Assembly: GCA_023249815.1 (NCBI GenBank)
Contig: JAHFBX010000204.1
Coordinates: 1 to 5,963, forward strand
Length of the DNA stretch: 5,963 nt
DNA from: Candidatus Eiseniibacteriota bacterium
Lineage (GTDB): Bacteria > Eisenbacteria > RBG-16-71-46
Reading direction: 5' to 3'
Shown: one piece after another, positions 1 to 5,963 of the stretch
How the letters are laid out: each line of letters starts with the position of its first letter
Position numbering within the stretch: position 1 is the stretch's first letter
Translations under genes and position numbers: made by a program
The notes under the pieces: model-generated
Told to the model about the DNA's origin: nothing
The model's input: the letters and a program-made list of their open reading frames with translations, nothing else
Database searches by the model: none

Positions 1-1202
1 GGCTCGCGTCCTGAAATGTCGCTGAGGCCGTTTCCAAACCAATTGTTGCACCCCACCTCGGTCGCGTCCTGGTCGAGCCAGTAGATTCCATACGTACCAT
101 TGTAGGCCGCAATGTTGTTGGTCACGACATAGGTCCGATTCTCATATATCGACGTAACCGCACCAACGGCAATGATACCCGCCCGCTGATTCCTCACGCT
201 CGTATTGTTCCTCACCTCTACAGTCATGTACGAGTCTTGAGCCGCGATGCGCAGTCCACTCTCGGCATTACCCCACGTCACGTTTCCCGCAATCATCGCT
301 GCGTCTGCTACATTCGCGTATATGCCACCCCAACCACAGTGAGATACCCGATTTCTCTGCAGTTGGAGACGATCCGACAGCGACTCTATGCCATAAGCTC
401 CGCAGCGCTCAACGCGGTTATCACTGACGCTCAGTGCATGTGCCTCGACAAACAATCCGTACCCGGCGCAGTCTCTGATTTCTGAGTTGCTCACGACTGC
501 CGAGCCATCTGTGCGCAGCACGACGCCTTCACTGAAATTCTCTATGACACACGAATCAATCGTCGCGCCGAGGATTGATGACGTGCGCTGAGAAATAGCC
601 CACCCAGTGTGGGAGCCCTGGAATTGGCACCGTCGAACCGTCAAGTCGCAACCTTGATCACCTACGATCACCGGACCACGTATCACGCAGGAATCGAGGA
701 CACAGTAGCCGTCCGCTGCCACCCACGCCTCGCCCTCGAACTCGCAGCCCTCAAATCGGAGGCCGTTGGTCTCGAGATAGCTGGACCACTCGAAGAAGCC
801 GGCCGCAAACTTGCAGCCCGTGAAATCGAAGACGGCGGGCTGGTCATTCCGGACGTGCACTTCGCCGAGGCTTTCAAGGTTTCGCGTCGAGAAGTGCAAT
901 GCTACAAAAAGTTGCGCCGGCACGTACCACACGCCATCGACTGCCGGGCGCTGCAGGCCGGCCTCGCCCGCAAGCCCGATCAAAACTGTCGGGTAACTGA
1001 TGACCAGCGTCTCGGGGTAACGGCCCGCTCGGACCACGACCGTGTCCGGCCGAGCGTTCAATGCTTCCTGGATGGTCTGCACGTCATTCGGAACCGTGAG
1101 GCTCGTGCCCGACGCCCCGGCACTGCCCAGAGCCAACAACGCGGAAACAAGGACCCCGATTCGGAACCCTCGACACCTCGATGTACTCGGGATCCCGAAC
1201 AA
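1..1202 (-). CDS. Secreted right-handed parallel beta-helix protein, 3' end beyond left edge
   Basis: Partial gene of about 400 codons in this window; the frame stays open to the left edge. The N-terminus looks like a signal peptide: a short basic stretch (RCRGFRIG), a hydrophobic run (VLVSALLALGSAGA) and an AGA-type cleavage site. Next comes TIQEALNARPDTVVVRAGRY, the usual entry of pectate-lyase-fold proteins, where an early strand leads into the helix. From about residue 120 there are coils of roughly 19-30 residues, with units such as NRVERCGAYGIE and NRVSHCGWGGIY and a late GCNNWFGNG. I infer a surface or extracellular protein. Substrate and enzymatic activity cannot be told, because the fold covers polysaccharide lyases, adhesins and carbohydrate-binding proteins. 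The TTG at 1202 is preferred because GGGAGG lies 4 nt upstream and it gives a normal-length signal peptide. An in-frame ATG at 1256 has no ribosome site and would add 18 residues. Family confidence is high, start confidence moderate. Confidence 0.85.
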   Translation of the reverse strand, partial: MFGIPSTSRCRGFRIGVLVSALLALGSAGASGTSLTVPNDVQTIQEALNARPDTVVVRAGRYPETLVISYPTVLIGLAGEAGLQRPAVDGVWYVPAQLFVALHFSTRNLESLGEVHVRNDQPAVFDFTGCKFAAGFFEWSSYLETNGLRFEGCEFEGEAWVAADGYCVLDSCVIRGPVIVGDQGCDLTVRRCQFQGSHTGWAISQRTSSILGATIDSCVIENFSEGVVLRTDGSAVVSNSEIRDCAGYGLFVEAHALSVSDNRVERCGAYGIESLSDRLQLQRNRVSHCGWGGIYANVADAAMIAGNVTWGNAESGLRIAAQDSYMTVEVRNNTSVRNQRAGIIAVGAVTSIYENRTYVVTNNIAAYNGTYGIYWLDQDATEVGCNNWFGNGLSDISGRE

Positions 1203-1206
1203 GGGG

Positions 1207-1212
1207 CCTCCC
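1207..1212 (-). promoter_or_regulatory. Shine-Dalgarno site of the beta-helix gene
   Basis: GGGAGG on the minus strand lies 4 nt before the TTG at 1202. It is the only good ribosome site near the 5' end of this reading frame. The in-frame ATG at 1256 has no comparable sequence at a usable distance, so this site decides the start in favour of TTG. Confidence 0.5.
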
Positions 1213-1359
1213 GCCCACTCGGAACCAGAACTGAACAGCGGAGACAGCGTCGACATCCTGTCTCGGGTCGCAAGTATTCATGGTCCTGCACGACCCTCCG
1301 TCCGGTCAACGGATTCTGGCCGCCCGCGATGCGAACTGCGAGGGCAGCAGACGGGCCAG

Positions 1360-2055
1360 CTAACCCTCCGCCAGAATCGTCAGCACGTCTCGCTCGGAGC
1401 AGCGCCGCACGTCCTCAGCGAACTGCTCCCCCAGCGTGGCCAGCCAGCGGCCGTGGTCGCTGCCGGTGACGACGGCGTGCACTTCCGCTGGGCCCGTGCA
1501 GGCCAGCGTCACGGCCAAGCGGGCCTCGGCGTTGGCGAGGGTCGTGCCGCGCTTGGCGAGCGCCGCGGCGAGCGTGCCGGCGCAGGCGGCGTCCTCGAGC
1601 GCGAAGCCGCCAAGCTTGCCGGCGCAGACGATCCAGATGTCAGGCTCGCGTGACAGCGCCTCGAGCGTGGCGGCGAGGTTCACGAAACTCGCGAGCAGCC
1701 GGCGCCGGCAGCGACTGGCGGCGAGCAGTGCGCGGCTGCCGTTCGTGCTCGCGAACGCGAGCGTGCGGCCTTCCACGCGCTCACGCGTGTACTCGGCGGG
1801 CGAGTTGCCGAGATCGAAGCCGGGGACGATACGGCCGTCTCGTTCGCCGCAGGCGATCGTGCCGGCGTGCGTGTCACGGTAGGCGAGCGCCTCGGCCGTG
1901 GAGGCGAACGGCACCACGCGGGCGGCGCCGTTCGCGAGTGCGACGGCGAGCGTCGTGGTCGCGCGCAGCACGTCGACCACAGCCGTGCAGGCATCGCGCT
2001 CGAAGGAGTCGGGTGCGGGTGGTGTCAGGGCCACGCGCACGCGCCGGAGACTCAC
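1360..2055 (-). CDS. comB: ComB-family 2-phosphosulfolactate phosphatase
   Basis: A 231-residue protein, normal for the family. Characterised ComB hydrolyses (R)-2-phospho-3-sulfolactate to 3-sulfolactate and phosphate in a Mg-dependent reaction, in coenzyme M biosynthesis of methanogens; many bacteria carry homologues. Family motifs are in order: [10 protein letters not shown] (residues 26-35), [20 protein letters not shown] (69-88), ASTNGSRAL (102-110), [17 protein letters not shown] (144-160) and the late SDH (199-201). The GTG start at 2055 overlaps the accC stop as GTGA. No Shine-Dalgarno sequence precedes it, so translation probably depends on ribosomes finishing accC. No other coenzyme M or sulfolactate gene is visible here, so the true substrate in this organism is open. 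It could be sulfolactate metabolism or a different phosphate ester. Family assignment is strong, physiological role weak. Confidence 0.9.
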   Translation of the reverse strand: MSLRRVRVALTPPAPDSFERDACTAVVDVLRATTTLAVALANGAARVVPFASTAEALAYRDTHAGTIACGERDGRIVPGFDLGNSPAEYTRERVEGRTLAFASTNGSRALLAASRCRRRLLASFVNLAATLEALSREPDIWIVCAGKLGGFALEDAACAGTLAAALAKRGTTLANAEARLAVTLACTGPAEVHAVVTGSDHGRWLATLGEQFAEDVRRCSERDVLTILAEG

Positions 2056-3416
2056 GGCGTCGGGCTGGGCACCCGATCCCGGAGCAGCTCCTCCACGAAC
2101 CGCGTGCTCAGGTCACCGGAGCGGAACTTCTCGCTCGCGAGCGCCAGCCGATGGAACGGGATCGTGGTCTTGATGCCCTCCACGATCGTCTCCTCGAGCG
2201 CGATCTCCATGCGGCGGATGGCCAGCGCGCGATCTTTCGCGTGCGCGATCAGCTTGCCGATCATGGAGTCGTAGTAGGGCGGGATCATGTAGCCCGCGTA
2301 GACGTGGCTGTCCACGCGCAGGCCGGGGCCGCCGGGCTTGTACCAGTACGTCACTCGGCCGGGGCTCGGGCGGAAGCCGTGCTCGAAGTCCTCGGCGTTG
2401 ATGCGGCACTCGATCGCGTGCCCGGAGATCTGCACGTCCTGCTGGCGGAACGTCATGGGCTCGCCCGCCGCCACGAGGATCTGCTCGCGCACGAGATCGA
2501 TGCCGGTGACCTCCTCGGTGACCGGGTGTTCGACCTGGATGCGCGTGTTCATCTCCATGAAGTAGAACCAGCCGTCTTCGTCGTAGAGGAACTCCATGGT
2601 GCCCGCGTTGCGGTAGCCGATCGACGCCGCGCCGCGCGCCGCCAGTTCGCCCATCGCGGTCCGCTGCTCCGGCGTCAGCACCGCGCTCGGAGCCTCCTCG
2701 ATCAGCTTCTGGTGGTTGCGTTGCACCGAGCACTCGCGCTCCCCGAGATGCACGACGCCGCCCTGCCCGTCGCCGAACAGCTGGATCTCGATGTGGCGCG
2801 GCTTCACGATGTACTTCTCGAGGTAGACGGCGGTGTTGTTGAACGCCGCCCCCGCCTCGGCCTGGGCGATGCCGAAGCCCAACCGGAGCTGCTTCTCATC
2901 GTGCGCGATGCGCATGCCGCGCCCGCCGCCGCCGGCAGAGGCCTTGACGATGACGGGGTAGCCGATCTCGCGCGCGATCGACGCGGCCTCGTCCACGTCG
3001 GTGATCACGCCCTCGCTGCCGGGGACCATCGGCAGCCCGGCGGCCTTCATAGTGCGCTTGGCTTCGGCCTTGTCGCCCATGCGCCGGATCATCTCGGGAC
3101 TCGGCCCGATGAACGTGAACCCGCATGATTCGCACACCTCGACGAAGTGGGCGTTCTCGGACAGGAAGCCGTAGCCCGGATGGATGGCGTCGGCGCCCGT
3201 GACCTCGGCGGCCGAGATCAGGCGCGCGATGTAGTTGTAGGACTGGGCCGGCGCCGGCGGGCCGATGCACACGGATTCGTCCGCGAGCCGCACGTGCAGG
3301 CTGTCGCGGTCGGCCGTGCTGAACACTGCGACCGTGGCGATGTCCAGCTCGCGGCAGGCGCGGATGACACGCAGGGCGATCTCGCCGCGATTGGCGATCA
3401 GTACCTTCTTGAACAC
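2052..3416 (-). CDS. accC: Biotin carboxylase subunit of acetyl-CoA carboxylase
   Basis: A 454-residue cytoplasmic enzyme, close to the 449 of E. coli AccC. It uses ATP and bicarbonate to carboxylate biotin on AccB, the first half-reaction of acetyl-CoA carboxylase in fatty-acid synthesis. The N-terminal domain begins [16 protein letters not shown]. The ATP-grasp region has K116, K158, the glycine loop GGGGRGM (162-168), EKYI (200-203), H208 and the NHQK segment (234-237). Catalytic and metal residues E275, E288, N290, and R292-Q-V-E296 are present, as is R338 in ECRIN. No key residue is missing. The GTG at 3416 matches the family N-terminus; extending upstream to 3500 would run into pilT and add a non-homologous basic stretch. 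The gene lies 13 nt after the pilT stop and overlaps comB by 4 nt. Length and lack of a biotinyl domain argue against pyruvate or propionyl-CoA carboxylase, although the AccC of a multi-substrate carboxylase cannot be fully excluded. Confidence 0.97.
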   Translation of the reverse strand: MFKKVLIANRGEIALRVIRACRELDIATVAVFSTADRDSLHVRLADESVCIGPPAPAQSYNYIARLISAAEVTGADAIHPGYGFLSENAHFVEVCESCGFTFIGPSPEMIRRMGDKAEAKRTMKAAGLPMVPGSEGVITDVDEAASIAREIGYPVIVKASAGGGGRGMRIAHDEKQLRLGFGIAQAEAGAAFNNTAVYLEKYIVKPRHIEIQLFGDGQGGVVHLGERECSVQRNHQKLIEEAPSAVLTPEQRTAMGELAARGAASIGYRNAGTMEFLYDEDGWFYFMEMNTRIQVEHPVTEEVTGIDLVREQILVAAGEPMTFRQQDVQISGHAIECRINAEDFEHGFRPSPGRVTYWYKPGGPGLRVDSHVYAGYMIPPYYDSMIGKLIAHAKDRALAIRRMEIALEETIVEGIKTTIPFHRLALASEKFRSGDLSTRFVEELLRDRVPSPTP

Positions 3417-3425
3417 GCGGTGCGG

Positions 3426-3430
3426 CCCTC
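3426..3430 (-). promoter_or_regulatory. Shine-Dalgarno site of accC, overlapping the pilT stop
   Basis: GAGGG on the minus strand starts on the last base of the pilT TAG stop and lies 9 nt before the accC GTG at 3416. It supports the GTG start over the longer upstream frame. It also places accC initiation where ribosomes terminating on pilT would be, consistent with co-translation in one mRNA. Confidence 0.65.
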
Positions 3431-4638
3431 TATTCGCGGGACATCCAGTCGGGCCGCGGCGGGGTACCACCCGCCGGGGCCGCGGACGACGCGGGGCCAC
3501 CCGCGCTGGGCGCCGACGCCCCCGACTCGGGCGCCGCCGCGTCCACCGCCTGCCACGTGCGATCCGAGGTGCTCGCGAAGCCCTTGAGCTTGAGCAGCAG
3601 CTCGTTCGGGTTGTTGCAGTTGCGGAGCGCCTCTTCCTCGGTGATGAGCCCTTCGCGCAGCAGCGCCAGCACGGACTGGTCGAACGTCTGCATGCCGTAC
3701 TGGGTCACGCCTTCGCTGATGAGCGTGTGCAGCAGCGTGATCTTCTCCGGATCGAGCACGTACTCACGCACGGTGGGCGTGGTCACCATGACCTCGACGG
3801 CGGGGATGCGGCCAGCGCCGTCACGGCGCGGGATCAGCCGCTGCGAGACCACGGCGCGCAGGTTCGACGCCAGCGCCTGGCGGATCTCGTCGTGCTGGTG
3901 CGGCGGGTAGAACGAGATGACGCGCTGGATGCTCTGCACGACGTCCGTCGTGTGCAGCGTGCTCATGACGAGGTGGCCGGTGTCGGCGGCCATGAGCGCG
4001 GTGGACATGGTCTCGAGGTTGCGGATCTCACCAACCAGGATGATGTCGGGATCCTGGCGCAGCACGTAGCGCAGGCCGTCCTGGAACGACGCCGTGTCGA
4101 GGCCGACCTCGCGCTGGTGGATGAACGACAGCCGGTCGCGGTGCAGGAACTCGATCGGGTCCTCGACCGTGATGATGTTGCGCGTCGTCGTGCGGTTGAT
4201 CGTGTCGATCATCGCCGCGAGCGTCGTGGACTTGCCCGAGCCCGTGCGCCCCGTCACCAGGACCAAGCCGCGCGGCGAGAACGCGAGGTCGCGGATGGCG
4301 GGCGGAAGCCCCAAATCCTCGATGGTCGGGACCTCGACCGGCACGTGACGCAGCGCAAGCGCGGGCGTGCCACGCTGCATGAAGATGTTGGCGCGGAACC
4401 GGGCCAGGCCGGAGACGCCGAACGCGAAGTCGATCTCGTGATGCGTGGTGAAATGCGCGCGCTGCTCCTCGTTCAACATCTGCTGGTAGACCTCGCGCAG
4501 CTCCTGCGAGGTCGGCGCGGGCTCGTCGAGCGTGTACAGCACGCCGTCCACGCGGACCACGGGAGGAGTGCCGGCCTTCAGGTGCAGATCGCTCGCACGC
4601 GCGGCGATCATCTTCTCGAGCACGCTGCGGATGTTCAT
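3430..4638 (-). CDS. pilT: PilT/PilU-type pilus retraction ATPase
   Basis: A 402-residue hexameric secretion-type ATPase predicted to act at the cytoplasmic base of type IV pili and power retraction (twitching motility, surface adhesion, DNA uptake). The N-terminal domain has [18 protein letters not shown] (15-32). Walker A is GRTGSGKST (130-138), with R where P is usual. The Asp box is ITVEDPIEF (156-164), Walker B is DIILVGEIR (198-206) with E204, and the His box is [10 protein letters not shown] (221-230). The region that reads AIRNLIRE in classical PilT is changed to [12 protein letters not shown] (299-310), so this may be a PilU or a PilT paralogue. After GMQTFDQS and [12 protein letters not shown] comes a 37-residue Ala/Pro/Ser/Gly-rich tail (366-402). 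The ATG at 4638 has GAGGG 4 nt upstream and gives the family start MNI; an in-frame GTG at 4680 is less likely. It sits between accB and accC with no other pilus gene in the window. Confidence 0.93.
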   Translation of the reverse strand: MNIRSVLEKMIAARASDLHLKAGTPPVVRVDGVLYTLDEPAPTSQELREVYQQMLNEEQRAHFTTHHEIDFAFGVSGLARFRANIFMQRGTPALALRHVPVEVPTIEDLGLPPAIRDLAFSPRGLVLVTGRTGSGKSTTLAAMIDTINRTTTRNIITVEDPIEFLHRDRLSFIHQREVGLDTASFQDGLRYVLRQDPDIILVGEIRNLETMSTALMAADTGHLVMSTLHTTDVVQSIQRVISFYPPHQHDEIRQALASNLRAVVSQRLIPRRDGAGRIPAVEVMVTTPTVREYVLDPEKITLLHTLISEGVTQYGMQTFDQSVLALLREGLITEEEALRNCNNPNELLLKLKGFASTSDRTWQAVDAAAPESGASAPSAGGPASSAAPAGGTPPRPDWMSRE

Positions 4639-4642
4639 GTCG

Positions 4643-4647
4643 CCCTC
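4643..4647 (-). promoter_or_regulatory. Shine-Dalgarno site of the pilT-type gene
   Basis: GAGGG on the minus strand lies 4 nt before the ATG at 4638. It supports that start, which agrees with the usual MNI or MDI beginning of PilT proteins, over the GTG at 4680 in the same frame. Confidence 0.6.
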
Positions 4648-4668
4648 GTCATGGGGGCCGCGATCGCA

Positions 4669-4685
4669 CGCGGGAACCACCCGCG
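4669..4685 (-). other. Perfect GC hairpin in the accB-pilT gap
   Basis: On the minus strand CGCGGG (4685-4680) and CCCGCG (4674-4669) form a perfect 6-bp all-GC stem around a 5-nt loop. It lies 26 nt after the accB stop and about 30 nt before the pilT start, in the only real gap of the operon. No T-rich run follows, so it is not a standard intrinsic terminator. It could be an RNA-processing or attenuation point that sets accB and pilT levels apart. In GC-rich DNA a 6-bp stem can also arise by chance. Confidence 0.35.
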
Positions 4686-4711
4686 GCTCGGAGCCCGATC
4701 GAACTTCCTTG

Positions 4712-5252
<541 letters not shown>

Positions 5253-5269
<17 letters not shown>

Positions 5270-5705
5270 GCGCCTCCAGTCGCGCGACCAGCCCGCGCAA
5301 CGCGAGCAGGTAGCTGTCAGGACCGAACCCGGCGACTGTCCCCAGGGCCACGCCGGAAACCAGCGAGCCGTGACGGAACGCTTCTCGGGACTGCGGGTTC
5401 GACACGTGTACCTCGACCGTCGGGAGGCCGGCGCCCGCGATCGCGTCGCGTAACGCGACGCTCGTGTGCGTGAGGCCGCCCGGGTTGAAGACCACACCGT
5501 GACAGCGGCCGCGGGCCTGGTACAGCGCGTCGATGAGAACCCCTTCGTGCGCGCTCTGGAGGAATTCGACCTCGCAGTCGAGTTCTTTCGCGAGCGAACC
5601 GAGCCGGGCGTTCACTTCGTCCAGCGTCACGCGGCCGTAGATTTCCGGCTCTCGCGTGCCGAGTGCCTGGAGGTTGGGTCCGTGCAGGATGAGAACGCGT
5701 CGCAT
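5253..5705 (-). CDS. aroQ: Type II 3-dehydroquinate dehydratase
   Basis: A 150-residue protein, typical of the dodecameric type II enzyme, which dehydrates 3-dehydroquinate to 3-dehydroshikimate, the third step of the shikimate pathway to aromatic amino acids, in the cytoplasm. Active-site residues known from the M. tuberculosis enzyme are all present: N11 in [10 protein letters not shown]18 and the catalytic Y23 in TREPEIYG, N74 and H80 in [17 protein letters not shown]100 in EVHVSN, and R107 and R111 in SREAFR. The lid-loop R18 and Y23 fit an active enzyme. The ATG at 5705 lies 11 nt after the aroB stop, with AAGG 8 nt upstream that itself overlaps that stop. The 3' end overlaps accB by 17 nt. 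AroB, the preceding enzyme of the pathway, is encoded just upstream, which fits a shikimate unit at the head of the operon. Confidence 0.97.
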
Positions 5706-5716
5706 CGGGGCCGCCT

Positions 5717-5963
5717 TCAGGCACGCGCCGTACGCGCGCCGGAGACCACCAGCGCGGCACGCACGAGTCGGGACTCCACAGCGCGCGGCACGCTAGCATC
5801 GCCGATACGGGGCGTCAATACCCACCGCACCCTGCCGCGCGCTCGTTTCTTGTCCTGCTGCATGGACTTGAGCAGTTTCGCGAGTGACAGCGGCGGCATC
5901 CGCGCGGGCAGTCCGAGGTGATCGAGCGCGGCCTCCAGACGCACGTGCGATTCAGGCGCCAGG
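5717..5963 (-). CDS. aroB: 3-dehydroquinate synthase, C-terminal part only
   Basis: Only the last 81 residues are inside the window; the 5' part lies beyond the right edge. AroB converts DAHP to 3-dehydroquinate, the second step of the shikimate pathway, using NAD and a divalent metal. The visible part has the typical C-terminal elements: a GLP segment, then LAKLLKSMQQDKK, and GRVRWVLTPRIGDASV, matching the family pattern M..DKK....R.VL...IG.A. The last 25 or so residues (Arg/Ala-rich, ending SGARTARA) are less conserved. Related sugar-phosphate cyclases share this end, but aroQ 11 nt downstream, encoding the next pathway enzyme, makes AroB by far the likeliest reading. The dehydroquinate-binding and metal-binding residues cannot be checked because they lie outside the window. 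Confidence 0.9.
   Translation of the reverse strand, partial: LAPESHVRLEAALDHLGLPARMPPLSLAKLLKSMQQDKKRARGRVRWVLTPRIGDASVPRAVESRLVRAALVVSGARTARA

Noticed and set aside
1084..1281. Minus-strand open frame starting with ATG at 1281, with GGAGG upstream, as an alternative 5' end of the beta-helix gene
   Set aside because: It is in a different frame from the signal peptide and coils and stops at 1084. Using it would need a frameshift, for which there is no slippery site or other evidence.
1304..1309. TTGACC on the minus strand as a -35 box for the beta-helix gene
   Set aside because: No acceptable -10 hexamer lies 16-18 nt downstream. The nearest TGAATA-like sequence is about 23 nt away, so a promoter here is not supported.
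1257..1359. Possible terminator after comB
   Set aside because: Only short broken stems (a 4-bp CTGC/GCAG and a distant GCCCG/CGGGC pair) were found, with no T-run, so no terminator is claimed.
609..1469. Plus-strand open frame of 286 codons opposite the beta-helix gene
   Set aside because: The opposite frame gives a coherent signal peptide and beta-helix coils over the same stretch. This frame runs across the intergenic gap into comB and shows no domain.
1650..3128. Plus-strand open frame of 492 codons opposite accC and comB
   Set aside because: Its protein is a run of Arg, Ala, Asp and His with no recognisable domain, as expected from the antisense strand of a GC-rich gene. The minus strand carries complete, motif-perfect accC and comB over the same bases.

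Overview
The window reads as a GC-rich chromosomal segment from an uncultured or little-known Gram-negative-type bacterium. The reasons are the high G+C in the housekeeping genes, GTG and possibly TTG starts alongside ATG, a type IV pilus ATPase, and an exported parallel beta-helix protein. The phylum cannot be fixed from this sequence. The mix is compatible with lineages such as Acidobacteriota, Eisenbacteria or Gemmatimonadota, but that is only a guess. All seven supported genes lie on the minus strand, so the window is transcribed from right to left.

From the right edge, the first six genes are tightly packed: the 3' end of aroB (3-dehydroquinate synthase), aroQ (type II 3-dehydroquinase), accB (biotin carboxyl carrier protein), a PilT/PilU-type twitching-motility ATPase, accC (biotin carboxylase) and a comB-family 2-phosphosulfolactate phosphatase. 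Gaps are 11 nt (aroB-aroQ), a 17-nt overlap (aroQ-accB), 73 nt (accB-pilT), 13 nt (pilT-accC) and a 4-nt GTGA overlap (accC-comB). They look like one operon. AroB and AroQ would catalyse consecutive shikimate-pathway steps, and AccB and AccC would form the biotin half of acetyl-CoA carboxylase, the first step of fatty-acid synthesis. The pilT-type gene sits between accB and accC, which are normally adjacent, and is the most unusual feature of the layout.

Downstream of comB, after about 100 to 160 nt with no convincing terminator or promoter, comes the 5' part of a gene for a secreted right-handed beta-helix (pectate-lyase-like fold) protein. It runs off the left edge. Its distal half has clearly lower G+C than the operon and shows a regular stack of cysteines, then asparagines, at equivalent positions of successive coils. 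No RNA genes, mobile elements, CRISPR arrays or long repeats were seen. The long plus-strand open frames opposite accC and pilT are shadows of the real genes.
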